Made by a program: the position numbers and the translations under genes. From Hyphomicrobium_A sp963812795 (GTDB lineage: Bacteria > Pseudomonadota > Alphaproteobacteria > Rhizobiales > Hyphomicrobiaceae): DNA of 64,000 nucleotides. Of the stretch, positions 47,658 through 56,640 are shown in pieces. Where the stretch lies: positions 434,001-498,000 of the forward strand of contig CAWEWG010000007.1 of assembly GCA_963812795.1 (NCBI GenBank), given 5' to 3'. The number at the start of each line of letters is the position of its first letter. Within the stretch, counting starts at the first letter, position 1. The notes beneath the pieces are model-generated. The model worked only from the letters and a program-made list of their open reading frames with translations. It was not told the DNA's origin and did no database searches.

Positions 47658-48722
47658 ATGGCTAAGCCCGAGGTCAAAGCTGCAAAGCCCGCGCACAAGG
47701 CGCCCGCCGAGGGCATCCTGCCGTCGCAGGCGATCCGCGAGCTGATCGTCGAGGAGGAGGTGCGGCTCGCCGAGCCGCTGCTGCCCAACCAGCTGCAGCC
47801 GGCCAGCCTCGATCTGCGTCTGGGCAACGTCGCCTACCGGGTGCGCGCCAGCTTCCTGCCGGGCCGCGGCGAGCGGGTGACGGCCAAGCTCGACGATCTG
47901 CAGATGCATGCCATCAGCCTGTCGCAGGGCGCCGTGCTGGAGACGGGCTGCGTCTACGTGGCGCCGCTGCTCGAAGGTCTGGCGCTGCCCGACGGCCTGT
48001 GCGCGGCGACCAACCCCAAGAGCTCCACCGGCCGCCTCGACGTTTTCACGCGCGTCATCGCCGACGGCGTCTCCGCCTTCGATCAGATCCCGGCCGGCTA
48101 TCAAGGCCCCCTGTACGCCGAGATTTGCCCGCAGACCTTCCCTGTCGTGGTGCGCAAGGGCTCGCGCCTGTCGCAGATCCGCTTCCGCGCCGGCGGCCCC
48201 GACGCCAAGCCGGTGCAGGACATCCCGCTGTCGGTCGACCTCGCGGGCGACAAGGACGGACTCGTCGGCTATCGCGCCAAGCGCCACACGGGGCTCGTCG
48301 ACGTCGACGCGGTCGGCGCCTGCGCCATGCTCGACTACTGGGAGCCGATCTACGTTCGCGGCAAGAAGCGGCTGATCCTCGACCCGGACCAGTTCTACAT
48401 CCTCGCCTCGAAGGAGGCCGTGCACGTGCCGCCGACGCAGGCGGCCGAGATGGTGCCGTTCAATCCGCTGGTCGGCGAGTTCCGCGTGCACTACGCGGGC
48501 TTTTTCGATCCGGGCTTCGGCCACGCCGAGGCCGGCGGCACGGGTTCCAAGGCGGTGCTCGAGGTGCGCTCGCACAACGTGCCGTTCGTTCTGGAGGACG
48601 GGCAGACGATCGGCCGCCTGGTGTACGAGCAGCTGACCGACACGCCCGAGCTGCTCTACGGCCGCGACCTCGCCTCGCACTACCAGGCGCAGGGCCTGAA
48701 GCTCTCCAAGCATTTCAAGTAG
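47658..48722 (+). CDS. dcd: 2'-deoxycytidine 5'-triphosphate deaminase, long form
   Basis: Converts dCTP to dUTP for thymidylate synthesis. The 354-residue protein is the two-domain form found in alphaproteobacteria, twice the size of E. coli Dcd. Domain 1 contains NQLQPASLDLRLGNVAYRVR and ATNPKSSTGRLDVFTRVIAD. Domain 2 contains VHYAGFFDPGFGHAEAGGTG and EVRSHNVPFVLEDGQTIGRL. The N-terminal 18 residues are lysine- and alanine-rich. The ATG at 47658 is the only good start. It is divergent from metZ. Confidence 0.92.
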   Translation: MAKPEVKAAKPAHKAPAEGILPSQAIRELIVEEEVRLAEPLLPNQLQPASLDLRLGNVAYRVRASFLPGRGERVTAKLDDLQMHAISLSQGAVLETGCVYVAPLLEGLALPDGLCAATNPKSSTGRLDVFTRVIADGVSAFDQIPAGYQGPLYAEICPQTFPVVVRKGSRLSQIRFRAGGPDAKPVQDIPLSVDLAGDKDGLVGYRAKRHTGLVDVDAVGACAMLDYWEPIYVRGKKRLILDPDQFYILASKEAVHVPPTQAAEMVPFNPLVGEFRVHYAGFFDPGFGHAEAGGTGSKAVLEVRSHNVPFVLEDGQTIGRLVYEQLTDTPELLYGRDLASHYQAQGLKLSKHFK

Positions 48723-48821
48723 GCGTCGCCCGGGAGCCGTAGCAACTTACGCGGTTCTTTAAGAGCGCGCAGCTAGCCTGCCGGCGGCGCAATCGCGGCG
48801 CCGGTGCGAGGGCCCGCAGCC

Positions 48822-49301
48822 ATGCAGAGCATCCAAAACATCGACATCTGGCTGGCGCTGGGCGTCGTCATCGCCACCGCGCTGACCGACGCCGTCTACG
48901 TGATGTTCACCTCCTCGGTCATCGCCCGCAAGCGCGTCGCGGCGGCGAACTGGAGCAGCCTCTGGTACACGCTCTCCTCGTTCGCGGTGATCAGCTACAC
49001 CAACAACTGGGTGTACGTGGTCTTCGCTGCCATCGGCTCGTGGATCGGCGCCTACGTGACGATGACCTATCCTGCACGGCGCAGGCGGCAAGCCGCCGGC
49101 GCCGCTCGCCCCGGAGATCGCACCGCCGAACTGATCGGCTCAATCGTGCCAGGCTTCGATGATGCCGCGGAAGAAGGCGTGCGCGCCGGCGCGCAGGTTG
49201 CCGAGCGAGTAGCCGCCTTCCTGCACGATGAGCGTGGGGAGGCCGAAACGGCCGATGCGCCGGCCGATGCGCTGCATGCCCTGGTTGGTGACGGCGAATG
49301 A
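48822..49301 (+). CDS. Small membrane protein, C-terminal part doubtful
   Basis: From the ATG at 48822, the first 90 residues contain two or three hydrophobic segments: IWLALGVVIATALTDAVYVM, LWYTLSSFAVISYTNNWVYV and VFAAIGSWIGAYVTMTY. The following arginine-rich stretch and the rest of the frame run antisense to the deacetylase-like gene and look non-coding. A TGA in the next frame at 49132-49134 would give a natural end of about 103 residues, so one base is probably wrong near 49070-49125. Function unknown. Confidence 0.5.
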   Translation: MQSIQNIDIWLALGVVIATALTDAVYVMFTSSVIARKRVAAANWSSLWYTLSSFAVISYTNNWVYVVFAAIGSWIGAYVTMTYPARRRRQAAGAARPGDRTAELIGSIVPGFDDAAEEGVRAGAQVAERVAAFLHDERGEAETADAPADALHALVGDGE

Positions 49302-50145
49302 TCCCGTCGGGTCGCCGCGCATGATGTCGAAGCCGATCGACAAGCACGAGATAGCGCGGACTTGAAGGCGCGCACGACGCCGAGCGCCTTGTCGAGCAGC
49401 GCCTAGATAGCGCTCGTCGTCGACCGGCGGCTCGGTCGGGAAGTTGTGGTTGAAGCCGAGGCCGGCGCCTTCGCCGCGCTCGTCGCTGTAGCCGGAGAAG
49501 TTCGGGTAGGCGTGGCTCGGGTGGCCGTGGATCGACACAGTCAGCACGTCGTCGCGGTCATAGAAGATGTCCTGCCCGCCGTTGCCGTGATGGTAGTCGA
49601 TGTCGAGCAGCGCCACCTTGCCCTGCCGCGACAGAGTAGTTCGCGGCGATGGCCGAATTGTTGAAGAAGCAGAAGCCGCCGTAGATGCGCCGCTCGGCAT
49701 GGTGTCCCGGCGGGCGGCATAGCGCATAGACGAAGCGTTCGCCGTTGGCGACAGTGTGGCGGCCGTCAGCGCCACGTTGGCGGCGTCGCGCGCGGCGGTG
49801 AAAGACGTTCTGGGTCAGCGGCGTGAAGGTGTCGGCGCAGAAGTAGCCGGCACGATCCTCCAGCGCGCGGGGGATGCGGTCGGGCCGGCGGATGGGAAAT
49901 ACTTCCGGATAGATGATCGCCTTCGCGTCGAGCCGCTGCCCCATGGCCTTGAGGTAGCCGACGAGCGCCGGCGTGTGCACGGCGGTCAGGTGGTCCTCGC
50001 CGAAGTGGCGGGTCGGCACGCGCTCGATCGGCAAGCCCTCGAGGCCCTTGAGGATCGCCGTCACCCGCACCGGGCGCTCCACGTAGCCCTTCTCGCGCAG
50101 GTGATGAATGGTGTGGCGCTCGGACACCACCATCTTGATCGGCAA
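49140..50145 (-). pseudogene. Histone deacetylase family protein, several frameshifts
   Basis: The class II type HDAC/acetylpolyamine amidohydrolase fold can be pieced together. It starts with MVVSERHTIHHLREKGYVER, then YALCRPPGHHAERRIYGGFC with the catalytic histidine pair, then VALLDIDYHHGNGGQDIFYD with the zinc ligands, then SIGFDIMRGDPTGSFAVT and LIVQEGGYSLGNLRAGAHAF. The pieces lie in all three minus frames, with breaks near 49640, 49790 and twice between 49330 and 49400. All key residues survive, which points to sequencing trouble. The natural substrate would be an acetylated amine or lysine; unknown here. Confidence 0.75.
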
Positions 50146-50205
50146 CAGGTATTTGGCGCGCAGTCGGCGCCGCGCGCTCGGGCTGCGGGCTCAGCGCCTC
50201 GAGCT

Positions 50206-50874
50206 TCACCGGTGTCGCCGAACGAGCGGACGATGCGCGGCGACGAACGGGTCGTCGTGCTCGAAAGCGTACTGGTCGACAAGGATGCGGCGTACGACGC
50301 GGCGGGCGTCGCGCTGGTTTAGCGATGGGCGGCGCCCCAGCGGATCGTACAGGAGCGTCGTAAGGTAGCCGTCGTTGCGCGGGTTGGCTTCGACGTCCCA
50401 CAGCGTGCCGACGACCTTCTGCGCATCGTAGCGGGCGTAGAAGCGCAAGCGCTTGCGGTTGGTCGGCAGCGCGCGAGCGGTCCTTGACCTTGTCGGGCTC
50501 GACCGGCGGTACGTCGAGGAACAGGCCGCGCGCCCCGCGGGCCGCCAACAGCTCGCGCAGCGCCTCGTACAGCGCGACGCCGATGCCGCGCGCCGGCTTG
50601 CGCGGGTCGGACGCGAAGTATTGCAGGTAGCCGTAGTCGAGGTCGGAGAAGTAGTAGACGAAGGCGAGGCCGAGTGATGCGGTCGCGCCCATCGGTGGCC
50701 AAGAGGAAGATCGGGTCGAAACCGATGGTTCCGCCGGTTGAGCAGCATGTGGGCGATGCGGTCGATCGCGTCGGCCTCTTGCGGGAAGGCCGTCCGGAAC
50801 AAATCGCTGGCCTCGGCAAAGCGCCGCCGGTCGATATCGGACGTCAGCTCGAAAAGCCGGCGGAAGCGGATCAT
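50206..50874 (-). pseudogene. GNAT-type acetyltransferase, several frameshifts
   Basis: The first frame begins MIRFRRLFELTSDIDRRRFA. The core moves to other frames as DPIFLLATDGRDRIT, then GLAFVYYFSDLDYGYLQYFA, then RGIGVALYEALRELLAARGA, the GNAT acetyl-CoA loop (RGIGVALY), and LFLDVPPVEPDK. It returns to the first frame for LRFYARYDAQKVVGTLWDVE. At least three single-base breaks are needed between 50450 and 50720. It lies upstream of the deacetylase-like gene on the same strand, so the pair could add and remove the same acetyl mark; that is inference. The true end may reach closer to 50160. Confidence 0.65.
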
Positions 50875-51132
50875 TCCGTTAGTCCATCCTTCACCTTACG
50901 AGACCGGCGCCTGGTGCATAGCCAACGCGCGAGTTGCGCGGAAGCAGCGGTTGTCCGCCTGCGGCACGGGGTCCAAAGTCACCGCGCGAATGCTCCGCCT
51001 GCAGGCTGAAGGTTCAGCTAACGGGCGGCCAACGCTTACCGCCATAACGCGCAAGGAGCCGCCTCGCAAAGAGGTGGGCACGCCGTCGGGGATCGCTCCG
51101 GCGGCGTTGCAGTGTCGGGCTTCGATCTATGT

Positions 51133-51795
51133 CTACGCCTTCTCGTCGCCGGCGAAGACGCGGCCGATCCACTCCTCGGTTGAGATCGTGCCGCCCGAGC
51201 GCGCCACCTGCTCCACTTCCTTGGGGCGCAGCACATCCTGCACGCCGTCGATGCGCTTCCACTCGCACAACGGCGTTTCGACATCGGCCTGCGGGACGTA
51301 GCGTGATGTTTTCAGCTTCTGATAGCGGTGGATGTAGCGCGGGCAGTTCATCCACAGCTCGGTGATCTTCACGCGAACGACGAGCTCTGCTTCCTTGAAG
51401 CACGCCAGGTGCTCGGGGGCGTCCGAAACCTCGGCCTCGCCTTGCACACGCAGCCGGAACGGCTTCTCGAAGTCGATGAACAGGAAGCCGACGTGCGGGT
51501 TGGCGGTGATGTTGCCCATCGACAGGTACATGCCGTTGCCGTCGTAGCTGGGGAACATGAGGTGCGTCTGGTCGACAACGCGCATGAAGCCGGGGGTGCC
51601 GCCCTTGTAGGAGACGGTCGGGCGGCCCTGGCTGTCCACTGTCGTCAGAAAGAAGAAGTCGCGGCTCTCGATGAAGGCCTGCTCCTCCGGGCCGATCTCG
51701 GTCTTGAGCGCGATCTGCTCGATGCGGTCGGCCAGCGGGCGCGACTGAAAGCGGTCCTGCAGGGCACGGTGCTGGTCCTCGTAAAGCCTGCTCAT
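51133..51795 (-). CDS. Pyridoxamine-5'-phosphate-oxidase-like flavin protein
   Basis: A split-barrel FMN-binding family. SRDFFFLTTVDSQGRPTVSY, PGFMRVVDQTHLMFPSYDGN and MSMG-like YLSMGNITANPHVGFLFIDF are family features. The second part (ELWMNCPRYIHRYQKLKTSR) is typical of larger members of unknown function. The ATG at 51795 follows AGGGAGAA and gives 220 residues. It is not the PdxH of vitamin B6 synthesis, as the substrate residues of PdxH are not evident. The 258 bases between this gene and the GNAT-like gene (50875-51132) show nothing recognisable. Confidence 0.82.
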   Translation of the reverse strand: MSRLYEDQHRALQDRFQSRPLADRIEQIALKTEIGPEEQAFIESRDFFFLTTVDSQGRPTVSYKGGTPGFMRVVDQTHLMFPSYDGNGMYLSMGNITANPHVGFLFIDFEKPFRLRVQGEAEVSDAPEHLACFKEAELVVRVKITELWMNCPRYIHRYQKLKTSRYVPQADVETPLCEWKRIDGVQDVLRPKEVEQVARSGGTISTEEWIGRVFAGDEKA

Positions 51796-51994
51796 TGGGT
51801 CGTTTTCTCCCTTTCGCTTCTTGTTGCCGGCATCTTGGCATGCGGCGGCGCGCCTCCGCCAGCCTCGCCGTTGGACGTTCGCGTTCACCTCGACCACGCG
51901 AGCCCGCTTTTCCTGTGGACCCTCCGAGGATAAGAATTACGGATTGGGACGGCGCTATAGATTGCTTTGATCGCAAGCTTTGAGAGGTCGTGAC

Positions 51995-52488
51995 GTGGCT
52001 GCATGGGGATGGAAGTTGCGCGCGAGAGGACACTTGGGTCTTGCTGCCGTCGCGGCCGTGCTGGCGTCGCTGACATTCATCGCCGGCGCCGGTGCGCAAG
52101 ATGAGGATTCCAGCGACATCGCCGGGACCCTGCAGGACGCCATTGTCGGCACGTGGACGGGGCAGGCGGCGCAGGCCTGAGACCGACCCGTTCAACGTCA
52201 GGCTGACGTTCGTGTCGCCGAAGGGCGGCGTGAGCCGCTATCCGGGCTCCCCTCCGTGCGGAGGCATGCTGGTTGGTGATCGCAAGGGCGACAACTACGA
52301 ATACCAGCGAATCGATCACCTACGGCGGCACCGACGAGAAAACCGACGGCTGTCTCAATGGCAACATGAAGCTGACCGTCAACGGCGAGACGATGAAGTA
52401 CGAGTGGTCAGCGAACTACAACGGCCAGGACTATTCTTCGTCCGGCGAGCTGAAACGCACCGGCGGCGGTGCACGCAAGAAGCGCTAG
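51995..52488 (+). pseudogene. Small secreted protein, tandem copy 1, two frameshifts
   Basis: A signal peptide (LAAVAAVLASLTFIAGAGAQ) leads to a mature part beginning DEDSSDIAGTLQDAIVGTW. One base near 52178 must go to continue into PFNVRLTFVSPKGGVSRYPG, and another near 52312 to reach ESITYGGTDEKTDGCLNGNM and the end, NYNGQDYSSSGELKRTGG. The GTG at 51995 has GAGAGG 7 bases upstream. The mature domain is all-beta in character with one disulfide-capable cysteine pair (CGG, DGCLN). It repeats in the next gene. No known family comes to mind. Confidence 0.55.
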
Positions 52489-52559
52489 CCGCCATGTGCA
52501 GGAGCGTGTGACGTGAGATCCGAAGCATCAGCGAGTCGTGCGCCGCGCGTCTCGCGCCA

Positions 52560-52941
52560 TTGCCTTCGATCGCCGCGTCCGGTTTGGCCGTTTCCGCCAG
52601 CGCTGACCCCATCGTCGGCACGTGGGTGGGGAAGGGAAGCCACACGGGGACGGAAGATCAATTCAACATGCGCCTGACGTTCGTATCGCCGAAGGGCGGT
52701 GTCAGCCGCTATCCGGACATCCCCTGTGGCGGCAAGCTGGTCGGCGGTCCGAGCGGCGACGACAAGTACCAGTACGACGAAGCCATATTGTACAATGGGC
52801 CCGATGAGCGGAGCGACAATTACTGCATCAACGGTCGCGTGCACCTGTCGGTCGACGGCAACAAGATGACCTACGAATGGTCGTCGCAGCCATAACGGCC
52901 AAGACTTCGCCGCCACGGGTCAGCTCCAGCGCGAGCGCTAG
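52560..52941 (+). pseudogene. Small secreted protein, tandem copy 2, frameshifted
   Basis: Paralogue of the gene just upstream: FNMRLTFVSPKGGVSRYPDI, PCGGKLVGGPSGDDKYQYDE and VHLSVDGNKMTYEWSS line up with copy 1. The last residues HNGQDFAATGQLQRER lie one frame away; removing one base near 52892 restores them. The visible start at 52560 (TTG) gives only part of a signal peptide (AASGLAVSASADPIVGTW), so the true start may lie in another frame upstream. Conservation of both copies suggests a function outside the cytoplasm; none can be named. Confidence 0.55.
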
Positions 52942-52972
52942 CGCCCGTATTCCGGTGCAAGCGGTCTCCGGC

Positions 52973-54582
52973 CTACTGCTGCTGTTGCTGCTGCTCGACG
53001 AATTTAGCCTTCAGGCAGGGCGCCAGCATTTCCTGAGCCCCCGTCAGCGAGAACGTTTCGTCGAGGGATACTTTCGGCTCCTCGAAGCTCACGACGCTGC
53101 CGACACTCAGCTTGCCGACCAGATCTTTCAGCCAGCCACGCGTGTCCAAGGATTCGGTGTGCTTGGACGCCGGCACCCAGCTCGGCGTCCTGCGTCTTCA
53201 GCTCCAGGCGCAGCGGCTCCGCGAAGAAATCGATGGTCATCTGCACTGGACGCGTGCCGGTCCAGCGGTCGCGCGTGCCCTTCACCGAGCCGAGAACGAG
53301 ACCGCCGCTTCCAGGCGCCGGGCCGGAAACGTCGCAGCGGACGCCGAGCACGGCACCTTTCTCGTTCGTAACGGCCGCCAGCCAAATGCCGGTTTCGGTC
53401 TCGGCGCCGCGCCATACGCCGGGAGCGTTAGCGGTTTTGCAGTCGGCCACGGCCTTGGTTCGCGTGCGGTCGAATATCGTGCGCCGCTCCTTCATGCTGC
53501 CGACGGCCAAAGCTTCCTCCAGCTTCGGTCCGCATGTCTTCTCGAATTCGCACGGCTGTTGCATTGAGCAGCGCTGGAACTCGACGTATGCCTCAGCTTC
53601 TTTCTGCTCGGTGCAGCGGTCTTGCGACGCGTTCATGCGCAGGTCGATGTCCGACTGCCGGCTGGACGCCATCTCGCCGCCGACGCGGTTGGTGTAGCGG
53701 GCTTTGCACAGGTCGCGATCGCAGGGCCGCGCCTTGATGCAAGCGGCGAAGCGATCGAACATCGGCGCTTCGGCGGCCTTGTCGGTCGCCGGCTCGATGT
53801 CGTTCTTGGTGTCGAGACCCGGCGTGCATGGCTTGGCGCTCTTGATCGCCTTGATGACGTTCTCGTCGAGCATCGTGTGCAACTCGCGAATGTCGACGGC
53901 AAAGAAGATGCCCTGCGCGTAGTCGAACTCCTTCGGCGGCGTTCGCAGCGTATTGATGCCGATGACGCGGCCGCACTCGTCGAACAGCGGGCCCGCCGCT
54001 GTTGCCGGGATTGACGGCGGCTGTGTGTTGGATGAGACGTGCGCCGCCCAGCATCTTGGCGTTTGACACGATGCGGGCGACGGTGCCGACGCTGTAGGAC
54101 GGCTCCAGCATGATGGTCGGCAGCAGGCCGCCGGCGACGAAATCGGCGGCGACCGGGTAGCCGATGGCGGTGACCTTGGCGGGCGGGTTGGTGTCGTAGT
54201 CGGCCATCACGATCGGCTCGCCGAAGATGTCGCTCACCGCTTCGATCAGCGCCATGTCCTTTACCGGGTCGGTGGCGATCAGGCGGCCGGGGATCGACAT
54301 CGGCTTGCCGTTGGCGAGGAACGTCACCCATATCGCCTTGGCGCCTTCGATGACGTGGTTGTTGGTGGCAATCGTGCGATTGTCGTTGATGATGAAGCCG
54401 GTCCCCTGGCGTGTGCCCTGGGCGTGCTCGACTTCGATCCGCACGACACTTTCGCGGACTTCATCGCGGCTCGAGATGCCGCCCGAGTGCGCGATCTGCA
54501 CGGCGCTGACGACAAAAATAAAGGCCGGGGCGAGAACCGCAGCCAGCCGCCAACGCCGCATGCCGATAATTGACCTGAACAT
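52973..54582 (-). pseudogene. Secreted trypsin-like serine protease with cysteine-rich C-terminal domain, two frameshifts
   Basis: From the ATG at 54582 (AGAGGG 7 bases upstream) a signal peptide (LAAVLAPAFIFVVSAVQIAH) precedes a DegP-like protease domain. The triad is His in RTIATNNHVIEGAKAIW, Asp in TDPVKDMALIEAV and Ser in NPGNSGGP. A one-base insertion near 53995-54000 shifts the frame to LFDECGRVIGINTLRTP. The C-terminal half, about 280 residues, is unlike PDZ domains and is cysteine-rich (CIKARPCDRDLCKARY, CSMQQPCEFEKTCGPKLEE). A second one-base insertion near 53180 leads to VPASKHTESLDTRGWLKDLV and a final run of six glutamines. It may process extracytoplasmic proteins; the neighbours suggest the tandem secreted proteins as targets, which is a guess. 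Confidence 0.65.
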
Positions 54583-54795
54583 TCCAACCCTCTGAAGCAA
54601 TATCAGTGCGCAGATTGCCAAACTTAAGGGCGTCCAACAAGCGCGGCGCGCCGTATCCGGCGGCGAAAGTCGCATTTGGCTAACGGCTTCGTCCGGCACT
54701 GTCCGGTCCGAGTTCGGCCTGCGTCCTTGGGGCCCCTGGGACGTCTTTCGCTTGCCCCAGTTTTGGGCGTATCGTGGGGCGCTCCTGGAGATCCA

Positions 54796-55218
54796 ATGCA
54801 CTTCTTTCGCCGTTCACTGAGCCTAGGATCGGTCGTCCTGCTCGCAGTCGCGATGCAGGCCGCCGTGCTCATGGCCCAGATGCACGTGCACGCGCACTCG
54901 CATGGCGCGGCCAGCCTCTACTCCGCGGCGCGTGTCGGACAAGGTCCTGGAGCGCGCGCGTGGGCGAAGAGCGTCATCGCCTACGCCTGCCGGGCGGCCG
55001 AGCGCGACGCGTGCCCGCCGGTCGCTCCGCACGATCATCGCAACGATTGCCCGATGTGCTGGTCGCTGGCGATGGTCGGCTCCGGAGTGCTGCCGGTACC
55101 AGCGGCGGTTTCTCTCGAGGCGCCGCGCCATCAGGCGCTGATACCCCTGCGCGTCGTCGACCGCGTGCCGGTTCGCGCCGGCGCCAACTTCCAGGCGCGC
55201 GCGCCGCCGATCGTCTAA
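54796..55218 (+). CDS. Histidine-rich DUF2946-like exported protein
   Basis: A 140-residue protein. MHFFRRSLSLGSVVLLAVAM is a signal peptide or anchor, followed by MHVHAHSHG and later HDHRNDCPMCWSLAMVGSGV, whose CPMCW motif after a histidine pair recalls the DUF2946 family. The histidines and the CxxC could bind a metal. GGAG lies 8 bases before the ATG. It directly precedes the DUF2796 and ABC-transporter genes on the same strand, so a role in metal handling is likely by context. Confidence 0.65.
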   Translation: MHFFRRSLSLGSVVLLAVAMQAAVLMAQMHVHAHSHGAASLYSAARVGQGPGARAWAKSVIAYACRAAERDACPPVAPHDHRNDCPMCWSLAMVGSGVLPVPAAVSLEAPRHQALIPLRVVDRVPVRAGANFQARAPPIV

Positions 55219-55307
55219 CTCCTCAACAGTCGATCCCTGACCTGAAACCTCCGTCGGCGATGCTGCTTCAGTAGCCGCACGGGCGGAGCCCATCGAGGAA
55301 TACGATC

Positions 55308-55908
55308 ATGCGCAAGCATCTGGTAACGGCACTTCGGACTGGTGGCGATGTCGATGCTGACAATCCCGGCGCGCGCCGAGGAAGGTCATCGTGAGCTCGG
55401 CGCGCATGTGCACGGCCACGGTACGCTCAACATTGCCATCGAGGACAAGCGCGTCTCCATGGAGTTGGAGGTTCCCGGCATGGACATCGTCGGGTTCGAG
55501 CATGCGCCGTCGACCGATGACCAGAAGGCAGCCGTGGAGAAGGCCAAGGCGCGGCTGGAGAAGCCACTGGGGATGTTCTCGCTGCCGACCGCTGCCGCCT
55601 GCACCGTCGCCGAAGCCAAGGTCGCCATCGAAGCCGAACACGGCGACCACGGTGACGACGATCACAAGCACGAGGAAAAGGGCGATCACGATCATGATCA
55701 CGAGGCGGCAGGCGGCCACAACCAGTTCGAGGCCAGCTATGCCCTCGACTGCGCCAACCCGTCGGAGCTGACGACCATCACCTTCGACTACTTCGCATTG
55801 TTTGCCGGCGCGCACGATCTCACCGTCAATGTCGTCACCGCCAAGGGGCAGAGCAAATACGAGGTGATCCGCAGCAAGCCGACGCTCGACCTTGGCGGGA
55901 TCATGTGA
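55308..55908 (+). CDS. DUF2796 zinc-binding protein (ZrgA-like), frameshift in signal peptide
   Basis: A periplasmic protein with REGAHVHG-type openings (GHRELGAHVHGHGTLNIAIE), ELEVPGMDIVGFEHAP and the later YALDCANPSELTTITFDYFA, matching DUF2796, the family of Vibrio ZrgA. A run rich in His, Asp and Glu lies around residues 105-135 and should bind zinc. The ATG at 55308 has GAGGAA 7 bases upstream and reads MRKHLVTAL, but one base must be removed near 55334 to reach VAMSMLTIPARAEEGH. Without that, an ATG at 55342 is in frame. The stop overlaps the ABC ATPase start (TGATG). Confidence 0.8.
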
Positions 55909-56640
55909 TGCAGCGGCCTGCCCCCGCTCCCGCTGCGGCCGACGTCGTTACGATGTCGGGTGTTCGCTTCCGCTGGCCTGGGGCGCGCGCGTTCTCGCTA
56001 TCGATCGACGGACTTCGCCTTGCCCGCGCGCCAGCGGCTGCTTCTGGTCGGCCCGTCGGGGGCCGGCAAGTCGACGTTCCTCAGCCTGTTGTGCGGGATC
56101 GTCGCTCCCTCTGCGGGGCGTCTGGAAGTGCTCGGCACTGACATGACGCGGTTGTCGAATGCTGCACGCGATCGATTCCGCGCCGAGCATTTCGGCGTCA
56201 TCTTCCAGATGTTCAACCTGCTTCCCTACGGCTCGATCCTCGACAACGTGATGCTGCCGCTGGCCTTTGCAGCGGATCGCAGGCGGCGGGCGGAGCGCAA
56301 CGGCTCGGCGGAGGATGAGGCGCGCCGGCTGCTGGGCAGCCTCGGTCTCGACGCCGCCGAACTGGCGGGGCTTTCGGCGGCGAGCTTGAGCGTCGGGCAG
56401 CAGCAGCGCGTCGCCGCGGCGCGGGCCCTTATCGGCGCCCCGGAGCTGATCGTTGCCGACGAGCCGACATCGGCCCTCGATCGCGACCGGCAACTCGCTT
56501 TTCTCGATCTGCTGTTTGCCGAGGCGGAGGCGGCCGGTTCGTCGGTCATCATGGTAAGCCACGAGGAGCAGCTCGGATCGCGCTTTGACCGCGTGTTGCG
56601 CCTCGGCGACATCGCCGTATCGGAGCGGAGCGCCGCATGA
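55908..56640 (+). pseudogene. ABC transporter ATP-binding protein (ZrgB/LolD-like), one frameshift
   Basis: The ATG overlaps the stop of the DUF2796 gene. The start (VVTMSGVRFRWPGARAFSLS) is the first strand of an ABC ATPase. A one-base change near 56021-56033 shifts into QRLLLVGPSGAGKSTFLSLL (Walker A). FGVIFQMFNLLPYGSILDNV holds the Q-loop, the signature is ASLSVGQQQRVAAARALI, Walker B is LIVADEPTSALDRD, and VSHEE has the switch histidine. It belongs to the MacB/LolD subfamily and overlaps the FtsX-type permease gene (ATGA). Everything else in the gene is sound. Confidence 0.8.

Noticed and set aside
54583..55307. Zur box ahead of the zinc-type cluster
   Set aside because: No palindrome resembling the alphaproteobacterial Zur site was seen upstream of either possible first gene.
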